NCBI GenBank assembly: GCA_025041195.1
Contig: JAKCFM010000001.1
Location: 558,001 to 622,000, forward strand
DNA: 64,000 nucleotides
From: Halobacteriales archaeon YIM A00013
GTDB lineage: Archaea; Halobacteriota; Halobacteria; Halobacteriales; Haloarculaceae
Direction: 5' to 3'
How positions within the stretch are numbered: position 1 is the first letter of the stretch; each line of letters begins with the position of its first letter. Of the stretch, positions 1 through 7,534 are shown piece by piece. The position numbers and the translations under genes were made by a program. The notes below the pieces were generated by a model. That model saw nothing but the letters and a program-made list of their open reading frames with translations. It made no database searches and was not told the origin of the DNA.

Positions 1-2
1 TT

Positions 3-71
3 TCTACTATCGAAACAGAATTCGAAACCAATACAGGAGATTATTCTGCCCAGTACGACGGTTCTGGTTGA
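3..71 (+). CDS. possible C-terminal tail of a gene entering from the left
   Basis: The frame beginning at base 3 is open from the window edge to a TGA at 69-71 and gives a 22-residue tail rich in Glu, Thr, Asp and Gly (ending QYDGSG), a haloarchaeal-looking composition. The other two plus frames stay open for a similar distance but give less acidic sequences, so the assignment is weak. No function can be read from it. Confidence 0.25.
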   Translation, partial: STIETEFETNTGDYSAQYDGSG

Positions 72-152
72 TCACATAATCTTATGGAACTCCAACACAT
101 ACGAAAGTTTATAACGAAAGCGAAATGCACAGAGAGTAGGGAACGCCAGTCC

Positions 153-230
153 GCGCGATTGTGCGTGGCGGAAATCGCGCCAGGTGTTGAAGCCACCTGA
201 CGCTGGGGTTCCCATGGGTAGGTTACCCAT
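153..230. other. cluster of three back-to-back hairpins
   Basis: Three perfect inverted repeats lie end to end: GCGCGATT at 153-160 with AATCGCGC at 173-180, CAGGTG at 181-186 with CACCTG at 194-199, and ATGGGTA at 214-220 with TACCCAT at 224-230. They fill most of the gap between the left-edge tail and the small gene at 274. They could be a structured RNA, a leader, or a terminator region. The strand is not decided by the sequence. Confidence 0.35.
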
Positions 231-273
231 GAAAAGCAACGCACTGCGGTACTGTAATCCTGTCGTATCGTCA

Positions 274-366
274 ATGACTACCACGCGGTGTGCCCGCTGT
301 GGACAGCCGGTAGCTCGTCCGCGCGCACACGCAACTGGCTGTCCGTCGTGGAGGGTCGGCTCGTGA
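274..366 (+). CDS. 30-residue Cys-containing mini-protein
   Basis: An ATG at 274 opens a 30-codon frame with a CARC pair (C-x2-C) near the N-terminus and a third Cys with a His four residues before it, the look of a tiny zinc finger. Its TGA (364-366) overlaps the GTG start of the next gene at 363, so the two would be translationally coupled. A small zinc-finger peptide before a larger Cys protein is plausible in haloarchaea. It could also be the original N-terminus of the next gene split by a frame change, because both halves are Cys-rich. Confidence 0.45.
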   Translation: MTTTRCARCGQPVARPRAHATGCPSWRVGS

Positions 367-887
367 GTCTCCCACAGTTCAGCTTCCGAACGGTAGACGG
401 CCAGGTCAGCACACTTGATGGAATCGAGGATCGCGAGGAACTCTCTTCAGCTGAACTCCACCACGTGGTGGACATCGCCGAGAACTGTTGGTGTCGGCCC
501 TGTCAATCAACGGAGTGTAGACACAGCCGCCAGGTTGAGGAGGTGCTGGCTATTGCTGATCTGAGCGAGCGTTCGGGCGGTGGGGTTGATGAACTTCCGT
601 CGCTCGATCGGATTACTCGGTTTCGCTCGCAGGGCGAGACGATCTACACCGCCTGGTTCGAAAACGATGCCCGGCTTCGGGCGCATGAGCAACGGAGCGG
701 GGATGTTACGCTGTTGGCGTTCTCACCTGATCGTCCGGAGGATCCTGCACGGGCGCAGACGCAGGACGAGGCAGTGTCTGCCGCGAGCTGTTTGCTAGAG
801 GCTGTGGTTCCGTTCTGTGAGGCCCGATCGACCGATGAATTGCCTGTGATTCTCCAGTTGTTGGTCTCTCCAGCGCACTGCGAGTAA
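363..887 (+). CDS. Cys-rich hypothetical protein
   Basis: This is a 174-residue protein if started at the GTG at 363, which overlaps the stop of the preceding mini-gene. A longer frame opens at 288, but its extra residues fall over the mini-gene and look non-coding. A metal-binding-like stretch with spacing C-x-C-x2-C-x5-C-x-H lies around residues 43-55. The rest is mixed alpha/beta and acidic. I do not recognise the family. The last 28 codons and the 3' flank are duplicated downstream (1022-1161), and a decayed paralogue with the same RAHEQR motif sits at 6952-7071, so this belongs to a small local paralogous family. Confidence 0.65.
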   Translation: MSLPQFSFRTVDGQVSTLDGIEDREELSSAELHHVVDIAENCWCRPCQSTECRHSRQVEEVLAIADLSERSGGGVDELPSLDRITRFRSQGETIYTAWFENDARLRAHEQRSGDVTLLAFSPDRPEDPARAQTQDEAVSAASCLLEAVVPFCEARSTDELPVILQLLVSPAHCE

Positions 888-1161
888 CCCCCTCGGAGGA
901 ATCTTTTGAAACTGTATCTGTCCAGGATTACCCACCGCGAGCGAAGCTCGCGGCCTTTTTTCATCAACGTTTTTTCGACGAGTGGTTGCCGAAGGCAACC
1001 CGAGTCTAAAAAAGGTTGGGCAGTGGTTCCGTTCTGTGAAGCACGATCAATCGAGGAGTTGCCGTGATTCTCCAGTTGTTGGTCTCTCCAGCGCACTGCG
1101 AGTAACCCCCTCGGAGGAATTTTTCGAAAACACATGGGGCTAGAATCACCCACTGCGAGCG
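803..1161 (+). repeat. partial direct duplication of a gene 3' end
   Basis: Bases 803-945 (last 28 codons of the Cys-rich gene plus its 3' flank) recur at 1022-1161 with only scattered substitutions and small length changes. In the second copy the reading frame gains a TGA after about 15 codons, so it is a dead 3' fragment. The spacer between copies is the terminator-like repeat at 931-1020. The simplest reading is a tandem duplication of about 219 bases whose second copy has been trimmed. Apart from these copies, 888-1263 contains no gene that I can support. Confidence 0.8.
931..1020. terminator. bidirectional terminator-like repeat, copy A
   Basis: Downstream of the Cys-rich gene, CCGCGAGC-GAA-GCTCGCGG forms a perfect 8-bp stem followed by CC and six T, with a second T6 run after 967. 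A further GGTTGCC-GAA-GGCAACC stem is followed by A-runs that would read as T-runs on the other strand. The element is nearly identical to 2038-2126. Intrinsic termination at T-runs fits haloarchaea, and the double polarity suggests an element that ends transcription from both sides. Confidence 0.55.
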
Positions 1162-1263
1162 GGTTACGAAATAGACTCGCACCGGGTGGTTGGAATCTCT
1201 ACGTTCCGTCCATGGCGATAGCATCGGTGTACATCCGCTTCACCCCTCCAGGATGGTCCTGGG

Positions 1264-1707
1264 TTACTGTGGCTGTTCACATTTTTCTGGGGCAATCCAA
1301 TCAACAGTAAGCCGGAGTACGATACCAAGAAGAAACAGGATCGTCCCAACGATAACTGCATATCCTCCTCCAACAAGCACCGCTGCAGTCACGAGCTCTC
1401 TCCATGTGGGTTCGTTAAATAAGGCATACCCGAATTTATTTGAAATCATTGAAAATATGGGTGCAAAAACGAGAAGTATGCAGATAGCCAGTCCCTGATT
1501 TCGATATGCGTGATATAGTGATAGCCCGGAGAAAACCATGATAAGTGTCATAAATACCACTCCCGAATTCTTTGGTAGCGATATCAATATTTGCGAAAAA
1601 ATCGATAGGAAGAAGCCAAAAATCACGAGACTTCCCGCTATTAACGTGAATTTTCGAGTCACTGATAGATTTTCTCCGATTATTGCTTTCGTTATCGTCG
1701 ATTTCAT
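1264..1707 (-). CDS. small multi-pass membrane protein, AT-rich
   Basis: 147 residues with four predicted membrane helices (about residues 20-40, 48-66, 72-90 and 108-132) and a short charged C-terminal tail. I do not recognise a family. Its codons are far richer in A/T than the neighbouring genes, and its upstream region (1708-1800) is also AT-rich, which suggests recent acquisition. It lies between a duplicated gene fragment and another fragment (1856-1996), so the locus looks like an insertion-prone island. No partner gene is apparent. Confidence 0.6.
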   Translation of the reverse strand: MKSTITKAIIGENLSVTRKFTLIAGSLVIFGFFLSIFSQILISLPKNSGVVFMTLIMVFSGLSLYHAYRNQGLAICILLVFAPIFSMISNKFGYALFNEPTWRELVTAAVLVGGGYAVIVGTILFLLGIVLRLTVDWIAPEKCEQPQ

Positions 1708-1855
1708 AGAGATTGCGTAAGTGGTACCAGAATACGGACTTCCATAGGTATTAAAACACCTCTATTTATATTATTCTTATTTAATTTAATTGATTACTTG
1801 TCTAGCGCCTAACTCAAGCTACGACCGTGATCCTGATAGCTCCCGAATTGGTTGA

Positions 1856-1996
1856 GCCCCGTTTGTCGCGTGGCTATCCGAGTCGGCCCGGTGGGATCGC
1901 CTCGGAGGTGATCGAACAGAGGTCGTCCACACCGACCAAGGAAAAGCGGTGATTTTCGACGACTGGCTTGCTGGTTTCATTCGGGCACTCCACTAG
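1856..1996 (+). pseudogene. 46-codon C-terminal gene fragment without a start
   Basis: After a TGA at 1853-1855 a frame of 46 codons runs to TAG at 1994-1996. Its composition (Trp, Asp, Gly-rich, with a segment VVHTDQGKAVIFDDW) looks like genuine protein, yet it has no usable start and nothing coding upstream in frame. It is probably the remnant of a deleted gene. I cannot assign the family. The remainder of 1708-2037 shows only AT-rich sequence. Confidence 0.35.
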
Positions 1997-2037
1997 CCTC
2001 ACGACGGATTTTTAATAACCGTATATGACTACGATAA

Positions 2038-2126
2038 CCCACCGCGAGCGGAGCGAGCGGCCTTTTTTCATCAACGTTTTTTCGACGAGTGGTGAGCGAA
2101 GCGAACCCGAGTCGAAAAAAGGTTGG
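2038..2126. terminator. terminator-like repeat, copy B
   Basis: About 88 bases that match 931-1020 at roughly nine of every ten positions in my hand alignment. The T6 runs and the spacing are conserved, and the differences are concentrated in the hairpin segments. It abuts the stop codon of the permease gene on the minus strand (TAA at 2128-2130), where its A-runs give T-runs directly downstream of that gene, so it is well placed as the terminator of the ABC operon. Confidence 0.55.
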
Positions 2127-2127
2127 A

Positions 2128-2964
2128 TTACTGCTTCACCGCCCCAGCCGTCATCCCGGACGCAATGTGCTCTTCGAGCACCGCAAACAGCAGGAGAATC
2201 GGAAGGATCCCGAGTACCGACACCGTCAGCATCATCCGCCAGTCCGTCTGTAGCGCGCCAACCATCGAGAAGACGCCCCGGGGGATGTTGTACTTTGCAC
2301 TGTCGGTGAGAAACGTGAGAACGAACAACAGCCGATTCCAGGCGTACAAAAACGTGTACGTGACGCTGGCGACCAGCGCCGGCTTCGAGATCGGCAAGAC
2401 GATTTTGGTGAGAACCTGGCGCTGGGTTGCGCCATCAATCCGCGCTGCATCCTCCAACGCGACCGGAATCGTCTGAAAGTAGCCGTACAACATCCAGATG
2501 TTGAAGGGAAGCGTAAACGCCGCCGCCGGGATGATCACCGCCAGATACGAATTGAATAGGCCGAGCTCGGTGATGACGTCGAATAGCCCAACGATCAACA
2601 CCACCGGCGCAAACATCTGCACGACTAGCACCGAGAGCAGAAACGTCCGCTTGCCAACGAAATCGTTTCGGGCACAGGAGTAGGCCGCCGGGATTGCGAG
2701 CACGAGCGCCAACAGCACCGTCCCAACGGAGATGATGACACTGTTGAGAATCCAGAGAACGACATCTGTGGATCCCCACACCGCCTGATAGGCACCTATT
2801 GAGACGGCGTCCGGCGTCAGCGTCGCCGGTGTTCTGAACAGCTCCGCCTCTGACTTGAGCGTGCTCGAGAACATGACGTAAAACGGCAACAACACCACCC
2901 CGAGCAGCGCGATCAAGATTCCATACACCCGAACGGTCCGAAGGGAGTCCTGAATGGTAGTCAC
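2128..2964 (-). CDS. carbohydrate ABC transporter permease (MalG/UgpE type)
   Basis: 278 residues with six membrane helices. The cytoplasmic EAA loop is near residues 175-195 (ALEDAARIDGA followed by a conserved KIVLPI segment) and is the ATPase docking site of family-1 sugar importers. It forms the translocation pore with the permease encoded immediately upstream, whose last codons overlap its start by 4 bases. It is the last gene of a three-gene operon (binding protein, permease, permease). A terminator-like repeat lies straight after the stop. The exact sugar cannot be inferred. Confidence 0.9.
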   Translation of the reverse strand: MTTIQDSLRTVRVYGILIALLGVVLLPFYVMFSSTLKSEAELFRTPATLTPDAVSIGAYQAVWGSTDVVLWILNSVIISVGTVLLALVLAIPAAYSCARNDFVGKRTFLLSVLVVQMFAPVVLIVGLFDVITELGLFNSYLAVIIPAAAFTLPFNIWMLYGYFQTIPVALEDAARIDGATQRQVLTKIVLPISKPALVASVTYTFLYAWNRLLFVLTFLTDSAKYNIPRGVFSMVGALQTDWRMMLTVSVLGILPILLLFAVLEEHIASGMTAGAVKQ

Positions 2965-3872
2965 AGATCATCACCTGCGTAAACACGAATATACACCAGC
3001 GCAAACATCAGCAACACGAAAAAGCCAATGACGCTGTAGGCCGCACCACGTCCCATGGCGCCGTTTTCGAGCCCAACCTGGTAGATCTGGATGACCAACG
3101 TGGTGGTGGCGTTGAGTGGCCCGCCACGAGTCATCGTCCAGATGACATCGAAGCTAACGAACGTCCAGATCGTCGACAGCAACGTGGCAATGAAGAGAAC
3201 ACCCTTGAGCTGGGGCAGCGTGATATACCGGAACTGCTGATAGCGATCTGCGCCATCAATGGAGGCGGCCTCATACAGCTCGACCGGAATCGACTGGAGC
3301 CCGGCGAGAATGATGATCGCCATGAATGGCGTACCGATCCAGATGTCGGCGACGACCACGCCCAACAGCGCAGTGTCAGGATTTCCGAGGATCCCAACAC
3401 CCTGCTCAATGACTCCAAGCTGCAAAAGAGCTGCATTGAGCGCGCCGTACTGTGGATGCTCGATCCATCGGAACACAACGGCGGATATCGCATACGGAAT
3501 GCCCCAGGGGATGAGAAACGCGGTTCTGAAAAATTTCTGTCCACGAACGTCTGCGTTGAGAGCAACCGCGATCAACAGTCCTAATAGAGTTTTCCCCAGA
3601 ACGCCGGCCAGCACCCACTTGCCGGTCCGATAGAGTAGATCGTAAAACGCCTGATCCGTAAGAATTGCTTCGTAATGGGCCAGCCCCACGAACGTCTCCG
3701 TGGCAGCGCTCGCCTGGGACTGATAGAGCGACAGTCGAAACGTCTCGACAATCGGGTAGCCGACGACTGCCAGCAAAAATACCGCTGCGGGTGCGATCAA
3801 CAGATAGGCCCACCGGTGTTGATGGACGTATCTGAGTTTCTGAGAGCGAAATACGCGCTCCATCGGGATCAC
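2961..3872 (-). CDS. carbohydrate ABC transporter permease (MalF/UgpA type)
   Basis: 303 residues with six membrane helices and an EAA loop near residues 195-215 (LYEAASIDGADRYQQF), typical of MalF/UgpA-like subunits. The N-terminus carries a short basic cytoplasmic segment before the first helix. Its start overlaps the stop of the binding-protein gene by 4 bases and its own end overlaps the next permease by 4 bases, so translation of all three is coupled. Together with that permease it should form the membrane channel. Confidence 0.9.
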   Translation of the reverse strand: MIPMERVFRSQKLRYVHQHRWAYLLIAPAAVFLLAVVGYPIVETFRLSLYQSQASAATETFVGLAHYEAILTDQAFYDLLYRTGKWVLAGVLGKTLLGLLIAVALNADVRGQKFFRTAFLIPWGIPYAISAVVFRWIEHPQYGALNAALLQLGVIEQGVGILGNPDTALLGVVVADIWIGTPFMAIIILAGLQSIPVELYEAASIDGADRYQQFRYITLPQLKGVLFIATLLSTIWTFVSFDVIWTMTRGGPLNATTTLVIQIYQVGLENGAMGRGAAYSVIGFFVLLMFALVYIRVYAGDDL

Positions 3873-5155
3873 TCAGTGTTCATCATCGACGTGAGATCTT
3901 CCTGTGCTGCATCCAGGGCGGCCTGTGGCGATTGTTCGCCACCGACAGCCTGCTGAATCGCCAGCACCATCCGATCATTGAACTCGTTGAAATTTGGCAG
4001 CTTCGGCCGAGTGCGGGCGTACTGACCGGCCTCGATGAATGGACCCCACACCGGCGAATCCGCAAAGTGGTCTCGTTCACCCACGGATTGCATGACCGGC
4101 ATGAACCCCTTCTTGCTGGAGTATTCAAACCGCCGCTCTTCGTCGTAATAAAACCGGATTAGATCTTTTGCCAGATCCTTTGCCTCGCTCTGAGAGAAGA
4201 TCACCAGGCTGTCGACGGTGTTCAGACTGTATCGCCCCGCAGGCCCCTCTGGAACCTGCACAATGCCAAACTCAAACTCTGCATCATTCTCCTGAATATT
4301 GAGACCGGCGTAGGCGTGCGCGATCACCATTCCAAGCGAGCCACTCTCGAACAGCTCACGAATGTCCTGTCTGGTCGACGATAGCGGCGAGGGCTGTGTA
4401 ACTCCGTGTTTTTGATGGAGATCAGCGTAGAACGATAGCCCCGCGACCCCCTCCGGAGAGTTGACAACGGGAGCACCGTCATCGTCGACGAGATCTGCGC
4501 CGTGTGACCAGTGATAATGATAGTACTGTGATCCCGTCTCGATTGCGTCGGCTCCTGCCAGCCCCAGTGCGTGCGTGTCCGTTTCATTCGTGATCTGCGT
4601 TGCAGCTTCAAGCATCTCATCCCAGCTGTTGAGGGACGGATTCTCCGGGTCCAGTCCGGCGGCTTCGAACACATTCTTATTGTAGAACAGACATTTATTC
4701 GATGCCGCCCACGGAACGCCGTAGTACGAGCCCTCATACGTACATCCCTCAGCCATTCCCTCGTAGAACTTATCGTAGAACGACCCTTGCATCAGGTCAT
4801 CGAGCGGCTCAATAGCCTCTTTGCCCACGAGTTGTGGAATCCATCGAGCTGGCCACCGACCAACATCTGGTGCCTGATCGCCATCCACTCGGTTGTTCAC
4901 CGTCTGTTTTGCGTTGTCCCAAGTGACCGAGGTCAGCTCGAGACTGACACCGTGTTCGTCTTCAAATGCCGCCGTGGTCTCATCGAAAAATCCCTGGATG
5001 TTGTCGCCGACCCCCATGGTGAGCAGTTGGATATCTGCATCATCACCGTCAGAACCGACGAGATCACCCATACACCCGGCAATGAGCACTGCCCCGCCAC
5101 CGCCAATAGCCTGGAGCAAACGACGACGATCGAACCGATTGGTATCTGTAACCAT
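3869..5155 (-). CDS. extracellular solute-binding lipoprotein of a sugar ABC importer
   Basis: 428 residues from the ATG at 5155; an in-frame ATG seven codons upstream would put extra residues before the signal. The N-terminus has a twin-arginine motif (RRRLLQ) and a lipobox ending LIAGC, so it is a Tat-exported lipoprotein. The mature part has the pattern of family-1 sugar-binding proteins, including a Trp/Tyr-rich stretch (YYGVPWAASN) and a C-terminal ALDAAQEDL segment. It delivers substrate to the two permeases encoded downstream. No ATPase of the MalK/UgpC kind is encoded in the window, so one must be supplied from elsewhere. Confidence 0.9.
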   Translation of the reverse strand: MVTDTNRFDRRRLLQAIGGGGAVLIAGCMGDLVGSDGDDADIQLLTMGVGDNIQGFFDETTAAFEDEHGVSLELTSVTWDNAKQTVNNRVDGDQAPDVGRWPARWIPQLVGKEAIEPLDDLMQGSFYDKFYEGMAEGCTYEGSYYGVPWAASNKCLFYNKNVFEAAGLDPENPSLNSWDEMLEAATQITNETDTHALGLAGADAIETGSQYYHYHWSHGADLVDDDGAPVVNSPEGVAGLSFYADLHQKHGVTQPSPLSSTRQDIRELFESGSLGMVIAHAYAGLNIQENDAEFEFGIVQVPEGPAGRYSLNTVDSLVIFSQSEAKDLAKDLIRFYYDEERRFEYSSKKGFMPVMQSVGERDHFADSPVWGPFIEAGQYARTRPKLPNFNEFNDRMVLAIQQAVGGEQSPQAALDAAQEDLTSMMNTE

Positions 5156-5322
5156 CCTACAAACATATATGAGCAAACCTATTTCAAAATATTGTATTAG
5201 TACTTATCTATCTATGAATTGGTTTCCCCATGAATGACAATTGTGTCCACACGTGATCAGGGGGTGGGAGCGATATCGAAGGGTGTTCGAACGATGATTG
5301 AGTTGTACTGGGCGGTCTCAGA

Positions 5323-5955
5323 TCACGTGGGCAAAAATTCGATCGTCTCCTCGATGACGCGCTCGTAATCGCGCAAGAGGGAATGATTTTCATCGGGAAG
5401 CACCACGAGTTCGGCGTTCGTCAATCCCGCAGCGAGCCGGTCGGCGCTATCAACAGGAATGTTGTCGTCATCGCCCTGGAGAATGCGCGTTGGGATGTCA
5501 ACGTCGAATTCCTCGGGAGTCACAGCCGACAAGTGCTCCCACGCTTCATCGGGCACGTTCTCGGAGCCTTCCACGAGAACGGCGGGTGCCCACAGCACGA
5601 GTCGATCGACAGCTTCGGGGAGATGCTCCAGGGCAACCTTCCCACCAAGACTTTTTGCGACGACGGTGATCGTTGAGCAGCCTTGCTTAATCAGAAAATC
5701 GACGCTCGCGGCCAGTTCTCTTCGAAACTCTGCATCCGACTTGTGCTCTAGATCGCCGGGGAGCCACGTTTCGAATCGGGCGACGTAATTGCCATGCGTG
5801 GCTGCGGCCCTGGAAAATCTGAGGAAAACGTCACCGAACGGACCGTGGCCAGCCCCCGGAACGAGTAACACGCCACGATCTGATGGTTCTTCGGGCGTGT
5901 TCAACCGTCCAGGATACGCGTTGTCTCCGACTGTCAGGGTAACGTCTTTCGACAT
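5323..5955 (-). CDS. alpha/beta hydrolase (dienelactone hydrolase/KANL3-Tex30 type)
   Basis: 210 residues with an alpha/beta hydrolase fold. The likely nucleophile is the Ser of VAKSLGGK (residues near 100), the acid lies in the QGDDD stretch after strand 6, and the His is in DENHS near residue 190. An early PGAGHG segment fits the oxyanion region. It is a short, lidless, soluble member. It stands alone on the minus strand, about 170 bases upstream of the ABC operon, with no clear functional link. The substrate is unknown. Confidence 0.75.
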   Translation of the reverse strand: MSKDVTLTVGDNAYPGRLNTPEEPSDRGVLLVPGAGHGPFGDVFLRFSRAAATHGNYVARFETWLPGDLEHKSDAEFRRELAASVDFLIKQGCSTITVVAKSLGGKVALEHLPEAVDRLVLWAPAVLVEGSENVPDEAWEHLSAVTPEEFDVDIPTRILQGDDDNIPVDSADRLAAGLTNAELVVLPDENHSLLRDYERVIEETIEFLPT

Positions 5956-6027
5956 CGTTTGAAAATCTACAAAGCCACAGCTACAAAATACTTTCGGATA
6001 TCTTACATTTAGGGGCCCAAACAGATA

Positions 6028-6129
6028 ACGTTGTTGGCTAGCCGAGCAACGTGACTCTGTAATCGCCGTCCACGACGGGATGTCCCCCCTGGAATATCAC
6101 CACTACCGTGGGAACAAAGTTGCCCACGG
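6028..6129. other. hairpin-rich region upstream of vapBC
   Basis: Inside the 270-base gap 5956-6225 are three perfect hairpins: ACGTTG (6028-6033) with CAACGT (6047-6052), enclosing the palindrome GGCTAGCC; CCGTC-CAC-GACGG (6066-6078); and CCGTGGG (6106-6112) with CCCACGG (6123-6129). A TATA-like ATTTAG lies near 6007-6012, at a suitable distance to start a transcript at the first stem. It may be a small RNA or a structured leader. Nothing else is visible in this gap. Confidence 0.35.
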
Positions 6130-6225
6130 CGAACGAGGGTGTCCTCAAACGTCCGATCACCAGTCTAGAGTGGATTGCCTCCACATCGTAGAAACGTTTA
6201 CCCAGAAGAAACCACTACTACTGAT

Positions 6226-6501
6226 ATGGCAACATCGGTCAAGATGGACGACGATACCAAATCACGGCTTGAGCGCCTCCAGGCAGAGATCCGTCTGGAA
6301 ACCGGCAAGCGAGTAACGCAACAGGAGATTTTGGCTCGGCTCGTTGCCCGTGCGATTGCATCGAAAGCTGATCTGATTGATTCGTTTCGGGACAACCACG
6401 CTCCACTCGATAGCAATGCCCGCAAGCAGTTTCATTCGGGCATGATTTCATCGGGACGGACGACGACCGAAGACGACATTGATGACATTCTGTACGGATG
6501 A
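6226..6501 (+). CDS. vapB: VapB-type antitoxin
   Basis: 91 residues. The start at 6226 is chosen because a TTTAC-like promoter element lies about 27 bases upstream (6195-6200) and the family begins just before the DDDTKSRLERL helix. The N-terminal half looks like a ribbon-helix-helix DNA-binding domain, and the C-terminal acidic tail (DIDDILYG) would wrap the toxin. The stop overlaps the toxin start as ATGA (6498-6501), the classic antitoxin-toxin coupling. The pair probably represses its own promoter. Confidence 0.8.
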   Translation: MATSVKMDDDTKSRLERLQAEIRLETGKRVTQQEILARLVARAIASKADLIDSFRDNHAPLDSNARKQFHSGMISSGRTTTEDDIDDILYG

Positions 6502-6935
6502 GTGTCTTCGTCGATACTGGTGTGTTCTTTGCACACCACGATACGGATGCTGAACGTCACGATGAGGCTGTCAGCGCGTTAGAAGCGCTCATTGAGGGCG
6601 CGTATGGACAGCCGTATACGAACGATTACGTTCTCGATGAAACTGTCACACTCACACGGGCTCGAACGAACTCCTACTCGGCAGCAGATACCGTTGCTTG
6701 CCGGCTACTCGGTGAGGATTCGTTTCCGGAGCTGTTCGATCTCCTCGTCATCGAACCCGATGATATTCACCCAGTGCTACAGACGTTTCGACAGTTTTCC
6801 GATCATGACCTCAGTTTCACGGACGCGTCGATTATCCATCATTGCGAGAAACGAGATATCGACGCCGTGCTGAGCTTTGATTCTGATTTTGATGGACTCA
6901 TCGAACGCATCGATCCAGTTTCGAACACCTACTGA
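6498..6935 (+). CDS. vapC: VapC-type PIN-domain ribonuclease toxin
   Basis: 145 residues with the PIN-domain acidic residues in order: Asp6 in VFVDTG, the Glu of DYVLDETV (about residue 49), Asp in SFTDASII (about 108) and Asp in SFDSDFD (about 128). These bind Mg for RNA cleavage. It overlaps the upstream antitoxin gene by 4 bases. VapC toxins commonly cut tRNA or rRNA, but the target here is not predictable. All catalytic positions appear intact, so the toxin should be active. Confidence 0.85.
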   Translation: MSVFVDTGVFFAHHDTDAERHDEAVSALEALIEGAYGQPYTNDYVLDETVTLTRARTNSYSAADTVACRLLGEDSFPELFDLLVIEPDDIHPVLQTFRQFSDHDLSFTDASIIHHCEKRDIDAVLSFDSDFDGLIERIDPVSNTY

Positions 6936-6951
6936 GCGAGTCCTGCTCCCG

Positions 6952-7071
6952 TCACTCAATCGCATCAACACTGCGTGCATCGGGAACGATGTGCAGCGCA
7001 GAGCACACGAACAGCGGGATGGAGAGGTTGTTCTCGTTGACTGTCGCCCACCCGAACGGAAAAACGGTTGA
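6952..7071 (+). pseudogene. decayed paralogue of the Cys-rich gene at 363-887
   Basis: The frame ending at 7071 contains SLNRI and then NDVQRRAHEQRDGEVVL, which parallel SLDRI and NDARLRAHEQRSGDVTL in the gene at 363-887. The intervening segment is shortened and the C-terminal half is missing. No start codon fits. It lies between vapC and the UPF0179 gene. This is a degenerate copy, recognisable only by the shared motif and spacing. Confidence 0.5.
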
Positions 7072-7093
7072 ATGTAGAGCGCATACACCTGCT

Positions 7094-7534
7094 ATGGCCG
7101 TCACACTCATTGGAACCCGACTCGCCGAGGAGGGCCACGAATTCGTCTATCAGGGCGAGGCCCCCGCGTGTGAAGGCTGTCCATACCGGAACCAGTGTCT
7201 GAATCTCACCGAAGGGGTCCGATACGAGATCACCGCTGTCCGCGATTCGAGCACGCTCGACTGTGGTGTCCACGACGATGGTGTCACTGCCGTCGATGTC
7301 GAACCGACGACCGTCGAGGCAAACGTGCCATCGACGGGCGCATACGCCGGCTCGAACGCACAGCTCGAAGGGTCGTGTCCACACACCGACTGCCCAAGCC
7401 ATCCATACTGCGAACCAATGGGCGTGACGTTCGACGAATCCTACCAGATAACAGATGTGATCGGCGAGCCGCCACACGATTTCTGCATGCTTGACCGCAA
7501 TCTCACGCTGGTAGAACTGGATCCCGACGCCTGA
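7094..7534 (+). CDS. UPF0179 family protein
   Basis: 146 residues from the ATG at 7094; in-frame upstream codons fall in the pseudogene. It has the archaeal UPF0179 pattern: a CEGCPYRNQC cluster near residues 27-36, a middle Cys in TLDCGVHDDG, and a CPHTDCPSHPYC cluster near residue 100 followed by EPMGV. The conserved cysteines suggest a bound metal or Fe-S cluster, but the biochemical role is not established. It is convergent with the aspartoacylase-like gene, the two stops being adjacent. Confidence 0.85.
   Translation: MAVTLIGTRLAEEGHEFVYQGEAPACEGCPYRNQCLNLTEGVRYEITAVRDSSTLDCGVHDDGVTAVDVEPTTVEANVPSTGAYAGSNAQLEGSCPHTDCPSHPYCEPMGVTFDESYQITDVIGEPPHDFCMLDRNLTLVELDPDA

Noticed and set aside
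644-1153. A 169-codon minus-strand frame with internal repeats
   Set aside because: It is produced by reading the duplicated 3' region (803-1161) backwards; it has no coherent protein features.
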